DNA of 64,000 bases from UBA6107 sp034430175 (GTDB lineage Bacteria > Chloroflexota > Anaerolineae > Anaerolineales > Anaerolineaceae). The position numbers and the translations under genes were made by a program. Of this stretch, positions 35,383-45,468 are shown piece by piece (the first letter of the stretch is position 1; the number at the start of each line of letters is the position of its first letter). A model generated the notes under the pieces. The model worked only from the letters and a program-made list of their open reading frames with translations, was not told the DNA's origin and made no database searches. The DNA is taken from NCBI GenBank assembly GCA_034430175.1, contig DAOUFI010000024.1:1-64000 (forward strand). The letters run 5' to 3'.

Positions 35383-36060
35383 TTAGCCGATCAATTTTTT
35401 TGGTTTACTTTCAAGTTCTACCAGTTCTCCCGTAACGACAAATATCGTTCGCTCACAGATATTAGTCACGCGATCAGCCATTCTCTCGATGTTATGGGCT
35501 ACCCAAAGCAGGAGATTGGAATGGTCGATCATTTCAGGTTGGGTTACCATCATATGAACGATTGAGTGCTCCACCTTCTTAAAAATGGTATCTACCTGAT
35601 CATCCTTCTGCGGAAGCAGGCGTGCATTTGGAACATCCTCATTCAAGAAATTATCAAGCGCTTCATGAAGCATATCCACTGTTAATTGACCCATTTTCTC
35701 GAATTCTTTGATCGGGATGGGGATATCAACATTACCCAAGTTCAGCGTGACCTTGCAGATCCCTTTAGCATAATCTCCCATCCTTTCAAGTTCAGAAGCG
35801 ATTTCCAGCATGGCAGCCAATAGGCGAAGGTCGTGAGCCAGAGGTTGTTGGGTAGCGATCTGTATCAGTACGCTGTTCTCTACTTCATAACGTTTTGAGT
35901 TGATCACTTGATCAGCCAGATAAATCTTTCTGGCAGCTTCACTGTCGCGGTTCTTTAATGATTCAATGGATTGGATGGTAGCTTTTTCAACCAAATCACT
36001 AATAACCAGCAGTTCATTTTTTATTTCTTGGATGTGCGAATTGAGCGTCTCACGAGACAT
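35383..36060 (-). CDS. phoU: Phosphate signalling protein PhoU
   Basis: 225 residues, the usual length. Two three-helix PhoU repeats are visible, with the family blocks LRLLAAMLEIASELERMGDYAKGI (residues ~75-100) and LLLWVAHNIERMADRVTNICE near the end. PhoU links the Pst transporter to the PhoR sensor kinase. It starts 14 nt after pstB; no phoR/phoB pair is next to it. Confidence 0.95.
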   Translation of the reverse strand: MSRETLNSHIQEIKNELLVISDLVEKATIQSIESLKNRDSEAARKIYLADQVINSKRYEVENSVLIQIATQQPLAHDLRLLAAMLEIASELERMGDYAKGICKVTLNLGNVDIPIPIKEFEKMGQLTVDMLHEALDNFLNEDVPNARLLPQKDDQVDTIFKKVEHSIVHMMVTQPEMIDHSNLLLWVAHNIERMADRVTNICERTIFVVTGELVELESKPKKLIG

Positions 36061-36074
36061 ATTTTTCTCCTGCC

Positions 36075-36863
36075 TTATCCAAACCGCCCGGAGATGTAGT
36101 CTTCAGTTTCTTTATGCTGGGGTCGAGTGAAAATCTGTTCAGTCAGACCATATTCAACCATTTTCCCGGCGCGATCAGTATCCATGGTAAAGAACGCTGT
36201 ATAATCAGATGCCCGCCCCGCCTGCTGCATATTATGGGTTACGATAATAATTGTATAACTCACCGCCAAATCTCGCATCAGGTCTTCGATTTTTAATGTC
36301 GCGGTCGGGTCCAGTGCTGAACAGGGTTCATCCATTAAAATGATCTCGGGTTGAACAGCCAATGTGCGGGCGATGCAAAGTCGTTGTTGTTGTCCACTCG
36401 AAAGGCCTAGGGCGGAACCTTGTAGATCATCTTTTACTTCATCCCACAAGGCAGCTTTGATTAGAGACTCCTCAACGAGATCGGCAACCGACCCGGGGTA
36501 GTGGTTGATTTTGGCTCCCCATGCGATATTGTCATAGATCGATTTGGGAAATGGATTCGGTTTCTGGAAGACCATGCCGATTCTTTTTCGAACCTGGACG
36601 GGGTCTACATTTGTACTGTATATGTTCTGACCATGAAAAAGGATGCTACCCTTTACATAAGCTCCAGGAATAAAATCGTTCATTCGATTAAACGCTCGTA
36701 ATACGGTACTCTTTCCGCACCCAGATGGACCGATAATAGCGGTTATCTTTTGCGGTTCGATCTTTAGATTGACTTCTTTTACAGCGCGAAAATTACCATA
36801 AAAAATGTCGAGGTTCTCAGTTTCGATCGCGTAATTGTTATTAGGAATCGATGTGTCTGCCAT
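36075..36863 (-). CDS. pstB: Phosphate ABC transporter ATP-binding protein PstB
   Basis: 262 residues from ATG 36863; an ATG 24 nt upstream is less likely. Walker A GPSGCGKST, signature LSSGQQQRLCIARTLA and Walker B IILMDEPCSALDP, with PstB-specific NLDIFYGNFRAVKEV and FQKPNPFPKSIYDNIAWG. It should energise phosphate import with PstS, PstC and PstA, but none of these is adjacent; the gene upstream is a glycosyltransferase and no Pst genes occur elsewhere in the window. Confidence 0.95.
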   Translation of the reverse strand: MADTSIPNNNYAIETENLDIFYGNFRAVKEVNLKIEPQKITAIIGPSGCGKSTVLRAFNRMNDFIPGAYVKGSILFHGQNIYSTNVDPVQVRKRIGMVFQKPNPFPKSIYDNIAWGAKINHYPGSVADLVEESLIKAALWDEVKDDLQGSALGLSSGQQQRLCIARTLAVQPEIILMDEPCSALDPTATLKIEDLMRDLAVSYTIIIVTHNMQQAGRASDYTAFFTMDTDRAGKMVEYGLTEQIFTRPQHKETEDYISGRFG

Positions 36864-36947
36864 ATCACCCGTGAAGAATAGAAACAAGATAAATACATGA
36901 ATGTCGCAAGGTTATCCATGAATATTATAAGTTGAGAAATGGAAATT

Positions 36948-38168
36948 TCAACAATTGTCAATCATAAGATTGAATGTTGTTTCAAATTGCCTGGCAAGTT
37001 GACGCCGGTCAAAATGCGCAATTACATATGCTCGTCCATTCATTCCCATAGTTTTTGCTTTTGTTCGATCTAAAGCTAGATCAACAACAGCAGCAGCCAA
37101 TGCTTCAGCATTCCCCGGAGGAACAAAAATTCCGGCTTTGGCAGTCTCTACAATTTCGCGGCTGACCCCGTCGATCACCTGAATTATTGGTCTTCCAGCG
37201 GCCAGATAATCGAATATTTTATTGGGATAAGTGGTTTTGTACATATCCAATGGCTTTAAGATTGCGATACATGCGTTGGCCCCCGCAATCACATCTGCCA
37301 TCTGGTTCTTGGGGACGGGAGGAAGAAAAACCACATTCGTTAATCCCGCTTTATGGGCTTTTTGGATAAGGTTTGCTTTCTCTTTTCCATCTCCGACAAA
37401 AACATATTTGATCTCTGGGTAGTGTGCTGTTTTTAAAGCGGCGGATAAAACAACTTCTAGATCGTTCGATATTCCATGTGCTCCAGCGTATAACACCACG
37501 AATGATTTTTCAAGGTTATTCGCTTTACGAAATTCACTGCCGGTGGCCTCGGGATCGAACATCTCGGGATCCGCGCCGTTGGGGATCAACAGAATATTTT
37601 TGCCACCATGCATCTCAACATGAGGGATGAAACCAGGTGAATTCACCACCAATTGGTCGGCATGTTTGTAGAGGAATGATTCCAACCAGTAAGACATGCG
37701 GATGATAACCCGATTCTTCAAAACACCAATGGCGATGGCAAATTCCGGCCAAAGATCGCGAATTTCAAAAAGGAATGGAACGCGCTTCAACCTCGCGAGC
37801 AACCAGGCTGTCCAACCCTGAAAAATGGGGGGCGATGTTCCCCACACGGCATCTACGTTTTTTACACCCAGACCAATGAAAAACGAGGAGAACATGAAAC
37901 TGAAGAAGCTTAATATTCTGTGGAAAAAACTGCGATGGAGGGCGGGGTAGGCATAGGCACGTAGAATGGTGATTCCTTTTTCAGGAGTCTCTTTTTCCAC
38001 CCAGCGTATCCTGGAATCACCTGATTTTCCCGTCAAATAGCTTACCGGGCTGGTAATGATTGTAACCTTGTGTCCATTTCCAGCCAAAAAACGGGCAATC
38101 TCATAATGACGTGTACCGCCAGCTTCGTCAAGTGCGGCAAATGCCTGATGGATTAGAAGGATGTGCAT
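36948..38168 (-). CDS. Glycosyltransferase family 4 (WbuB-like)
   Basis: 406 residues, GT-B fold, cytosolic face of the membrane. The N-terminal half holds GGTRHYEIARFLAGNGHKVTIIT, the C-terminal half FVVLYAGAHGISNDLEVVLSAA and the donor-binding region DYLAAGRPIIQVIDG. Resembles GT4 enzymes of O-antigen and exopolysaccharide loci such as WbuB. The last gene of a three-gene minus-strand unit (oxidoreductase, lyase, glycosyltransferase); it starts 20 nt after the lyase gene. Confidence 0.9.
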   Translation of the reverse strand: MHILLIHQAFAALDEAGGTRHYEIARFLAGNGHKVTIITSPVSYLTGKSGDSRIRWVEKETPEKGITILRAYAYPALHRSFFHRILSFFSFMFSSFFIGLGVKNVDAVWGTSPPIFQGWTAWLLARLKRVPFLFEIRDLWPEFAIAIGVLKNRVIIRMSYWLESFLYKHADQLVVNSPGFIPHVEMHGGKNILLIPNGADPEMFDPEATGSEFRKANNLEKSFVVLYAGAHGISNDLEVVLSAALKTAHYPEIKYVFVGDGKEKANLIQKAHKAGLTNVVFLPPVPKNQMADVIAGANACIAILKPLDMYKTTYPNKIFDYLAAGRPIIQVIDGVSREIVETAKAGIFVPPGNAEALAAAVVDLALDRTKAKTMGMNGRAYVIAHFDRRQLARQFETTFNLMIDNC

Positions 38169-38188
38169 GGGCTTAGTTCATCCTGACT

Positions 38189-40105
38189 TTACTGGAGTTT
38201 CCAGATGGATTTTATTTGTAAATCTTCTTCAGTAACGAATTCTACCGCAAGCGAAAGTGATGGATCCTTACTGAGGTAGGTTTTCGAGACCCATCCTCGG
38301 ATCGGATTCACACAATTCCCGATTAGAGTCTCACCACCTCGGATCAGTGAGACACTGCCGGGTATTGACTGAGCATGTTCTGAGATCGCGAAGAGCTCAA
38401 GTTGGATTCTGTTCTTTCCGTTTGCCAGTTCAAGAGCGTTCTCTTTGAGTCGGTACTTCCAATCAGGTAACAACCATTGGATCGAAACCTTTATCGGCTT
38501 AGATTCCTTCCCGGAGAATTTTATGGCATCGGTTACCTCAAAATACGAGGGATCTTTGAGTATTATGGATCGTGTTTGTTCATAGCTCACTGGCTGCCGA
38601 ACATGGATTTTGGCACTGATACTTTTGTCTTTCTTTTCAATGAGTTGGGCATTCACTCGCCTTAACCATAAGAATTTTCCAGCTTTCAAAAATTGATCGC
38701 AATCATCGATCGTGATGGTATTGTGTACAAGGGTGGATGCCAGGGCATTTTGCCAGGGAGCAGGTAAATTATAGGCGAAAGTCCCCGGGTCCATGGCAAG
38801 ATTGATTCCATCTTTCCACAGCTCAGTATGAAGAAGGTCGGCATGGGCTGGCCTGGAAGAGAAGGAACAGACCCTCAAACTCGCCCAGGTCTGTTCTGAT
38901 TCAATTCGATGGGTAGCTGAGGAAACTTGCAAAGTAAGAGCTGGTGTAGGTGTACGCAAATTGAAGAGGGCTGAAAGATCATCCCACTGACCAACAGCTA
39001 ATAAATCGACGTCGAGAAATGCCCGGCTGGCTGCCTGGAGCGCGGGGCGAAAATCAGAATAATCTTTGCTTCCCACCGGCAAGAGATTGGTACCATCGTT
39101 GTGCCCGAGGTTTGGGACACGGCCGGAGAGTTGATCCAATTGCCCGATCAGCCATAAGGTAGCTGCGGTCAATTTTTCTTTGATCTCCGGTGCGAGGTCT
39201 TCCTTTTTTATTTGAAGGATACGCCAATAAATAAGAGCCAAATCCAGCAGCATGCGGTGATAATTTGTGCTGTGCTGAGAGAACGTGCCATCGTCATCTA
39301 TCAGAGTCAATAGAGCGGATTCAAATTCACGAATTCCAGTTTTCAGCCAATATTGACCTTGATTTGTATCCTTGAAATGAACTCCCCCTATCATCAACCC
39401 CAGCGCTTCGCTTAACCAGTGATTATTATGCTGCGAGCGCGCATAATTTAAGCTGGATGGAATTCTCCGGCAATGCTGCCAAATCGTGTCAGCTAAAAGT
39501 CCTTTACGTTCTTTTGTACTTACTTGTGATTTTTCAAATGCTTGCCCTGCCATTGTCCAGGGGATCAATCTGAGCGCGACTTCCTGGGCAGAACTCCAAT
39601 TTGGCCCAAGGTTAGGGGGATTAGCTTCTATGAATGTACTGAAAAATCTCCAGAATGTCTCTGGATATTTTTCATCTTCCGTGATCTTGTATGCCAGACA
39701 AAGTGGAATTGTCCAGATAAATCGTGCCGGTTCCCAGTAAGTTTTAATATCCCTGCCATCCAGGGTATCACCGTATTTTGTCCAATGCTTGAGAGGTTGA
39801 GGGAGAGAAAAATCTAAAGCGGAAAGCCGGTCACCAAAAGGTCGATATTGCCCTGAAACAATTTCATCCGCCTGTTCGATATAGGTTTTTGTTTCTCTGG
39901 TGCTTCTAAGCCAATCAAAGAAAAAGAATGGCTCTCTTCCGAAATCAATTGAAAAAGGAGCATGGCACAATTGATTGGGTGGTGTTTTTCGTTCCATCCA
40001 ACCGGAGTTTATTTGAAGACGGTAGATCAAATTCTCGGTCAGTTGAGTGAGACCAAGTTCTCGTAGAAGGAGAAGTGCTTTTTCTACAGGGTTGATTTCA
40101 GCCAC
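38189..40105 (-). CDS. Heparinase II/III-like family protein
   Basis: 638 residues. An N-terminal alpha/alpha toroid region (WSSAQEVALRLIPWTMAGQAFE, YARSQHNNHWLSEALGLMIGG) and a C-terminal beta-sandwich (HADLLHTELWKDGINLAMDPGTFAYN, NTITIDD) match the heparinase II/III and alginate-lyase-like family. In polysaccharide loci these proteins modify or cleave uronate-containing chains. No signal peptide is visible. It lies 3 nt after the oxidoreductase gene. Confidence 0.88.
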   Translation of the reverse strand: MAEINPVEKALLLLRELGLTQLTENLIYRLQINSGWMERKTPPNQLCHAPFSIDFGREPFFFFDWLRSTRETKTYIEQADEIVSGQYRPFGDRLSALDFSLPQPLKHWTKYGDTLDGRDIKTYWEPARFIWTIPLCLAYKITEDEKYPETFWRFFSTFIEANPPNLGPNWSSAQEVALRLIPWTMAGQAFEKSQVSTKERKGLLADTIWQHCRRIPSSLNYARSQHNNHWLSEALGLMIGGVHFKDTNQGQYWLKTGIREFESALLTLIDDDGTFSQHSTNYHRMLLDLALIYWRILQIKKEDLAPEIKEKLTAATLWLIGQLDQLSGRVPNLGHNDGTNLLPVGSKDYSDFRPALQAASRAFLDVDLLAVGQWDDLSALFNLRTPTPALTLQVSSATHRIESEQTWASLRVCSFSSRPAHADLLHTELWKDGINLAMDPGTFAYNLPAPWQNALASTLVHNTITIDDCDQFLKAGKFLWLRRVNAQLIEKKDKSISAKIHVRQPVSYEQTRSIILKDPSYFEVTDAIKFSGKESKPIKVSIQWLLPDWKYRLKENALELANGKNRIQLELFAISEHAQSIPGSVSLIRGGETLIGNCVNPIRGWVSKTYLSKDPSLSLAVEFVTEEDLQIKSIWKLQ

Positions 40106-40108
40106 AGG

Positions 40109-42256
40109 TTAAATCTCGATCTCATTACCGGTCTCAAGTGACTTCATCACAGCAAAACTCGCACGTGTTACCCCGATCAAATGAGAGTAATCGATGGTAG
40201 GTTTACCCTGCTGGATTCCCTGGCAGAATGCTTGCCAGGCTGCTTTGTGACCCTTATCTTGACCCAAGAGGGAGCGCTTAGTGATATGACTGGATTCACT
40301 GATCAAATCCAATGAGCGGAAGTCATCCAAAACGGCTACCTTGCCGCTGCCAAATACTTCGATTCGTTCTTTGCCAAAACTCTTGTTCCCATTCGCCAGG
40401 TACTCGATTACACCTATTGAACCATTGGAATACTTGAAGATCATGGAAACGTTATCCTGGTGGTATTTACCACCATCGGGCAGGGCAGTGGCATAGATTG
40501 AAGTTGGCGTTTCTCCGGTTAAAAAAGTGAGGAAGTCTATAAAATGACATCCTTCGCCAATAATGCGCCCACCGCCCTGGATCGGGTCATGCAGCCAATG
40601 ATTGGAAGGCAGGAAACCTGCGTTGACACGGTAATGAATTTGCAGAGGTTCATTTACCGATGCAAAGAAGGCTTTCATCTCAATCGCATATGGCGCAAAC
40701 CGGCGGTTAAATCCAACAGTCAACAATGGCAGGGCGGGTTTCTGAAGCAGCTTTTCCAACTGTAGAAGTTCTTCTTCTTTCACTGCCAGCGGTTTTTCAC
40801 AATAGACATTCTTGCTGGCTTTCAACAACTCAGTTACCTGACGGGCGTGCGAATCATGACGAGTCATCACAATGACGGTATTTATCTCAGGATTGTTGAT
40901 AACATCCGCTTCATCTGAACTGGCAAAGCGGAAACCAAATCGTTTCGCGGCAGTGGTAGCTGTCAAACCGGTTGATGAAGCAATACCAATCAATTCACCC
41001 GTTTTACTTTTCTTTACTGCGGGAAGAAAGGTAGCCGTGGCATAATTGCCTGCGCCGAGAGCCCCAATTTTTATCTTTTCTGTCGATGGGTGGTTGGTGG
41101 AGAATGTAACCTTCTTCTCAGGTATCCCTGTGAGGTTTTTCTGTGGGTAAGTAAGCAGTACACCGAGGAAATCTTCATGTGATTTTCCGGTGATCAGTTC
41201 GTATGCTTTTTCGGCGTTTTCGATATCGAAGCGGTGCGAAATCAATGGGCGAATGTCGAGCCTTCCAGATCCCAGAAGATCAACGAAGGCCTGCATATTT
41301 CGGCCTTCAGTCCAGCGGACGAAATCATATGGGTAATCAACACCGCCTTCTTCGTACGAAGCGTCATATCTTCCTGGTCCGTATGATCGCGATACTTTGA
41401 AATCCAATTCTTTCTCGTAATAGGTTTTTCTTGGTAGATTCAATCCAACAACACCAATTGAAATCACGTTCCCTTTACTGCGCGCTAATGTACCAGCCAG
41501 TTCGATCGGATCATCCGATGGAGTATCCGCGCAGATTAAAACATGATCAAACCCCATACCCCCGGTAAAGGTGGAGGCATTGTTTTCGCAATTCTCTCTC
41601 TTTACAGCCTGTGCTCCCAAGGAACATGCTAACTTAACACGTTGTGATGAAAGATCAATTCCGAACACATTACACCCAGCAGCACGAGCGATCCCGACGG
41701 TGATCAATCCAAGCAAACCAAGTCCGATGATGCAAACGCTCTCTCCCACCTGCGGTGATGCCAACCTGAACCCTTGCATGGCAACCGCTCCTAAAGTGGT
41801 GAACGCCGCTGATTCAAAATCAACATTATCAGGTAGTTTTACGAGCAGGTTTTGTGGAACGATTCCGTATTCCGCATGAACAGCGTAATTTCCTCCACCA
41901 CAGGCCACGCGATCACCGACTTTGAATCCCTTCAGACCTTCTCCGACTTCGAGGATGAAACCCGCTGAGGAATACCCAAGCGCGATTGGTTGGTCGAGTT
42001 TGTTGAAGGTTGCCTCAATGGTCGGAAGGATGCCTTCCCGCTTAACCTTGGTCAATACCTGTTTCACCAGGTCGGGTCTGGATGTGGCTTTCCCAACGAG
42101 GCTCTTTTCAGCAAATTCAACCAGTTTCCGTTCAGTACCAGCGGAAACTAACGAGCAAGCTGTCTGGACCAGCGCTGTTTTCTTTTTTACGGAAGGAATT
42201 GGAACATCGACAACTTTAGTTTCACCATCACGCATGTTTTGCAGTAATTGTTTCAT
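40109..42256 (-). CDS. Bi-domain oxidoreductase (zinc-type alcohol dehydrogenase + Gfo/Idh)
   Basis: 715 residues in two enzyme domains. Residues ~1-370: MDR/zinc-type dehydrogenase with the cofactor motif GLGLLGLITVGIARAAG. Residues ~385-715: Gfo/Idh/MocA with ALGAGNYATATFLPAV and the conserved EKPLAV. Known in polysaccharide clusters beside heparinase-like and GT4 genes, probably a sugar-nucleotide oxidoreductase. First gene of the three-gene unit; ATG 42256 faces the divergent lipoprotein gene across a 157-nt intergenic region. Confidence 0.9.
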   Translation of the reverse strand: MKQLLQNMRDGETKVVDVPIPSVKKKTALVQTACSLVSAGTERKLVEFAEKSLVGKATSRPDLVKQVLTKVKREGILPTIEATFNKLDQPIALGYSSAGFILEVGEGLKGFKVGDRVACGGGNYAVHAEYGIVPQNLLVKLPDNVDFESAAFTTLGAVAMQGFRLASPQVGESVCIIGLGLLGLITVGIARAAGCNVFGIDLSSQRVKLACSLGAQAVKRENCENNASTFTGGMGFDHVLICADTPSDDPIELAGTLARSKGNVISIGVVGLNLPRKTYYEKELDFKVSRSYGPGRYDASYEEGGVDYPYDFVRWTEGRNMQAFVDLLGSGRLDIRPLISHRFDIENAEKAYELITGKSHEDFLGVLLTYPQKNLTGIPEKKVTFSTNHPSTEKIKIGALGAGNYATATFLPAVKKSKTGELIGIASSTGLTATTAAKRFGFRFASSDEADVINNPEINTVIVMTRHDSHARQVTELLKASKNVYCEKPLAVKEEELLQLEKLLQKPALPLLTVGFNRRFAPYAIEMKAFFASVNEPLQIHYRVNAGFLPSNHWLHDPIQGGGRIIGEGCHFIDFLTFLTGETPTSIYATALPDGGKYHQDNVSMIFKYSNGSIGVIEYLANGNKSFGKERIEVFGSGKVAVLDDFRSLDLISESSHITKRSLLGQDKGHKAAWQAFCQGIQQGKPTIDYSHLIGVTRASFAVMKSLETGNEIEI

Positions 42257-42413
42257 TGATTCACCTTTTCGAGTCTATTTTACATTAGATTACACATGGT
42301 GAAGAACCTAAAAAACAATTCAAGAGTTCACTGAAAACTGATCTGTTTCCATCAATCTTGGCATAAAACATGCACCTATCCGATTATGCAAAAAAGGTAT
42401 TTTGGAGGTCGGA

Positions 42414-43148
42414 ATGCTTAAGAAAATGCTCTGGATGGTGATCCTGGTTTTGATAGTGGCTTGTTCCGTTTATTTTTCTAACGGGGGATTATCGTATGAT
42501 GACGGGATAGTTACGACCGCTCCAACAACCGGGCTTACTACGATTGCCGTAACAAACACTGAAGTAGTTGAATTCACTGCCACTGATGAATTTATTCATA
42601 ATGAACAGGGGGGAGATATAAGCGGCGAAGAAGCAACAGCCACAGTTGCTATTGTTCCCACTAAAGAATCAGTAGCCGTGGTTGAGTCATTTACTTTTAC
42701 GCCAACCTCCATTCCTGCGACGGTAACTCCGTCTTTCACTCCCACTCCAACTCCAACCAAATTGCCTCTAAACTTTGCGCTACAAACAGGTTCTCCCGCT
42801 TATCTGAAAAACTTTGCGCACAGCAGTAAAGGCTGTAAATGGGCTGGTGTGGCTGGCCAGGTATTTGATCGCAATGGTACTCCCTTGACAAACTATATCA
42901 TCAAAATTACCGGTAAATATAATGGGGCTGTAATCAAGAAAGTTGCGGTAACTGGTATGGTAAATGGAGATCCATATGGGCTGGGTAGCTATGAGATTGT
43001 TCTAGGTTCTAGTGCTGTAAAATCGACTGGAAAGTTATTTATTCAGCTCTTCTCACCTGATGGAATTGCACTGACGCAAAAGATCAGTTTTAAAACTTCA
43101 GCGAATTGCAGTAAAAACCTGATCATAATAAATTTCACACAAAAATGA
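42414..43148 (+). CDS. PT-rich secreted lipoprotein
   Basis: 244 residues. Lipoprotein signal with a lipobox ending IVAC, then a ~90-residue Thr/Val/Pro linker ending in the low-complexity TPTPTPTKLP, and a C-terminal ~130-residue globular domain (GCKWAGVAGQVFDRNGTPL...) with two conserved-looking cysteines. The linker spaces the domain away from the membrane. I do not recognise the C-terminal domain. ATG 42414 has GGAGG 6 nt upstream; TTG 42402 overlaps that site. Ends in a small GC-rich terminator. Confidence 0.75.
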   Translation: MLKKMLWMVILVLIVACSVYFSNGGLSYDDGIVTTAPTTGLTTIAVTNTEVVEFTATDEFIHNEQGGDISGEEATATVAIVPTKESVAVVESFTFTPTSIPATVTPSFTPTPTPTKLPLNFALQTGSPAYLKNFAHSSKGCKWAGVAGQVFDRNGTPLTNYIIKITGKYNGAVIKKVAVTGMVNGDPYGLGSYEIVLGSSAVKSTGKLFIQLFSPDGIALTQKISFKTSANCSKNLIIINFTQK

Positions 43149-43152
43149 AATT

Positions 43153-43173
43153 AGCCCTTCGGGGCTTTTTTAT
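43153..43173 (+). terminator. Intrinsic terminator after the PT-rich lipoprotein gene
   Basis: A 5-bp AGCCC/GGGCT stem closed by a TTCG tetraloop (43153-43166), followed by seven bases of T-rich tail. Confidence 0.8.
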
Positions 43174-43222
43174 TTAATAATCAGTATAATATAAAAATCT
43201 TACGCGATTATAGGGTGACTAA

Positions 43223-44005
43223 ATGAACAACGATCTGAGAACCACTGAGCTTTTCTCTAGAATTGTTCGTTTTTGGTGGATACTGGTCGGATTGATGGTG
43301 TTAACGGGTTTGGCGGGGTTGCTGATATCTCACTTCTTCCCCCCCCTCTATGAATCTGAATCGGTGATCACTTCCACCCTGGATTATTCGCAGTTAGGAA
43401 GAATGGATGATTGGAAGGAAGATCAGGTCTATAGGGCGATCGGTGACATCATTGGTTCAAGTGAAGTGATATCCAAAGCTGTGGACCAGGCCAAATTGGA
43501 GGGTCTGGATATTACTCTCGATGAATTTGAAGAAAAGAAATCGCTGGACCGTCAGGACACTCGCTGGGTGATGCGAATTCGAGATAATTCTCCAGAAATT
43601 GCACAAAAACTCAATCAATATTGGGCGACAGCTGCGATGAATGCCCTGGCTGAAATGAATACTAAAAATGAAACAGCTTTTTTTTATCACCAGTATATTA
43701 ATTCACTTACTGATTGCTTCGAGGAGTCGGTAATGGTCGATCCGGCATCCGTGGAATGCAATAGCAAAAATCTAAATGAGATTCGTGAAGAGATGGCGGC
43801 AGCCGTTGAATATACTTCAGGGATAAACTATTCTGCATCTCTCACTTTTACACACACAAGTTTTGAATTAACAACGAAATCAACTCTTCCTAAATCTCCG
43901 GTACTATACGCTCAAGGTGGTATGGTGATTGCTGGTGCGTTCATCGGATTATGCCTGGGTCTACTTTTCTTCCTTTCCGGATGGCCGAAAGAAAAGAAGG
44001 CATAA
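43223..44005 (+). CDS. Wzz-like polysaccharide chain-length protein
   Basis: 260 residues with the two-helix Wzz topology: one membrane helix near residue 20-40 and one near 230-252, with a ~190-residue external region between. Follows FPPLYESESVI, which is typical of Wzz/PCP proteins. It regulates chain length with a Wzy-type polymerase. It lies 5 nt before the O-antigen ligase-like gene. AGGGTG lies ~5 nt before the start. Confidence 0.75.
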   Translation: MNNDLRTTELFSRIVRFWWILVGLMVLTGLAGLLISHFFPPLYESESVITSTLDYSQLGRMDDWKEDQVYRAIGDIIGSSEVISKAVDQAKLEGLDITLDEFEEKKSLDRQDTRWVMRIRDNSPEIAQKLNQYWATAAMNALAEMNTKNETAFFYHQYINSLTDCFEESVMVDPASVECNSKNLNEIREEMAAAVEYTSGINYSASLTFTHTSFELTTKSTLPKSPVLYAQGGMVIAGAFIGLCLGLLFFLSGWPKEKKA

Positions 44006-44010
44006 AGGCT

Positions 44011-45468
44011 ATGAAGCTCACATATCAGAGAGTAATTGATTTTTTATGGTTGGGGCTGGTTGCATCGTTGCCAGTGACCAGTTTTCCGATTGTTGCGAGG
44101 ATAATGCACACTTCGTCGGTAGCTCCAGCTTCCTTAATCTTCCTTGTGTTATTGGTTCTTTTGGGATTACCTGTTTACCTGAGGCGAAATGGCAGGTTCC
44201 CGTTTCAAACGAAGATCGTTTTGTTTTTTTTCATTATCGCACTCATTTCTACATCTCTTAGTGTTTTCTACCTGATCCCCTCATACAAAGGAAATGATTT
44301 AACCAGCGCGGTTCTGGAGGGAGTAGCCAACCTGACGGTGGGTTTCTTTTTCTACCTGATTACAGTTATTTCCCCAAGCTCACAAGAAAAAGTCCAAAAA
44401 ACACTGCGAGTCATAAATTGGAGTGGTCTCGTCATGGTCGTCTGGTCATTACTTTTTATGGCGATCATTTTACTTGCCCCTCGCGAAATAAAGATTCCTT
44501 TTCGTGCCATTCAATCATTCTTCTCCACAACAAGCCTGCATGCACACCGAGCTCTTGGATTTACTTCCGAACCGTCCTGGTTGGCGCATATTTTAAATAT
44601 GGTTTTTCTCCCTTATTGGATTGGAGCAACATTATCTAATTTTTCAGCACACAGAAAAAAAGTCTGGCGATTATCATTTGAGAATTTATTGATGGCTGGG
44701 GGAGTGATCACTCTGATAGCAACAGCGTCTCGGGCTGGGTGGGTTGCATTCTTCCTGGTGATGGCTTTTCTGTTTATTAAGTTAAATGTGTGGCTGCTTA
44801 AAAAAATCAGCCGTAGGTGGGCTACACGTCGATTAAGGGTGGTATTAAATGTATTAATGATCATCATCGTGGTCATTGTTTACCTGGGGATTGTTTTCGG
44901 ATCCATTTTTGTATTGAGCAAAGTGGATTCCAGAATGGCGGATGTATTCTCAGTGGACACGTTAAAACAAGGAGGTTTGATCAAGTATTTTGATACCCTT
45001 CAATTTGGCGAGCGTGTAACCTATTGGCAAACTGGTTGGCGAATATTTAATATCTATCCAGTTATGGGTGTTGGCTTGGGCAACGCAGGTTTTTATTTTC
45101 AAGAGTTATTGCCGGATAGCGCATGGCAATTAGCTGAGGTTCGTGCTCTTGTTTACAGGTCTGAAGGCTTAATGAATGTAAAAAGTATATGGATGCGAAT
45201 CCTGGCTGAGACAGGCATTATTGGTTTTGCTTTGTTTTGTGTTTTTTTGCTAGCTTCTGGCCTGACAGCACAGAAGCTGCTTTCCAGTGATTTATCAATG
45301 CACAAGTCAATTGGTTGGATGGGTATTTTGATGCTGATCGCGTTTATAATCGAGGGGTTTAGTTTGGATAGTTTTGCGCTACCATATATTTGGTTTACAA
45401 CTGGACTGGTGGCAGCCACCTGGCGGTGGACATTCAATGAAGATGAGGGTAAAAATGGATCGCTCTGA
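44011..45468 (+). CDS. O-antigen ligase/polymerase (Wzy/WaaL-like) membrane protein
   Basis: 485 residues with about 10-12 membrane helices. A large loop with GERVTYWQTGWRIFNIYPVMGVGLGN and ATASRAGWVAFFLVMAF matches the Wzy_C/O-antigen ligase family. It would polymerise or ligate polysaccharide on the outer face of the cytoplasmic membrane. Start MKLTYQRV (44011) is preferred to the in-frame upstream start at 43951, which lies inside the Wzz gene. The end overlaps the start of the metalloprotease gene by 14 nt. Confidence 0.85.
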   Translation: MKLTYQRVIDFLWLGLVASLPVTSFPIVARIMHTSSVAPASLIFLVLLVLLGLPVYLRRNGRFPFQTKIVLFFFIIALISTSLSVFYLIPSYKGNDLTSAVLEGVANLTVGFFFYLITVISPSSQEKVQKTLRVINWSGLVMVVWSLLFMAIILLAPREIKIPFRAIQSFFSTTSLHAHRALGFTSEPSWLAHILNMVFLPYWIGATLSNFSAHRKKVWRLSFENLLMAGGVITLIATASRAGWVAFFLVMAFLFIKLNVWLLKKISRRWATRRLRVVLNVLMIIIVVIVYLGIVFGSIFVLSKVDSRMADVFSVDTLKQGGLIKYFDTLQFGERVTYWQTGWRIFNIYPVMGVGLGNAGFYFQELLPDSAWQLAEVRALVYRSEGLMNVKSIWMRILAETGIIGFALFCVFLLASGLTAQKLLSSDLSMHKSIGWMGILMLIAFIIEGFSLDSFALPYIWFTTGLVAATWRWTFNEDEGKNGSL

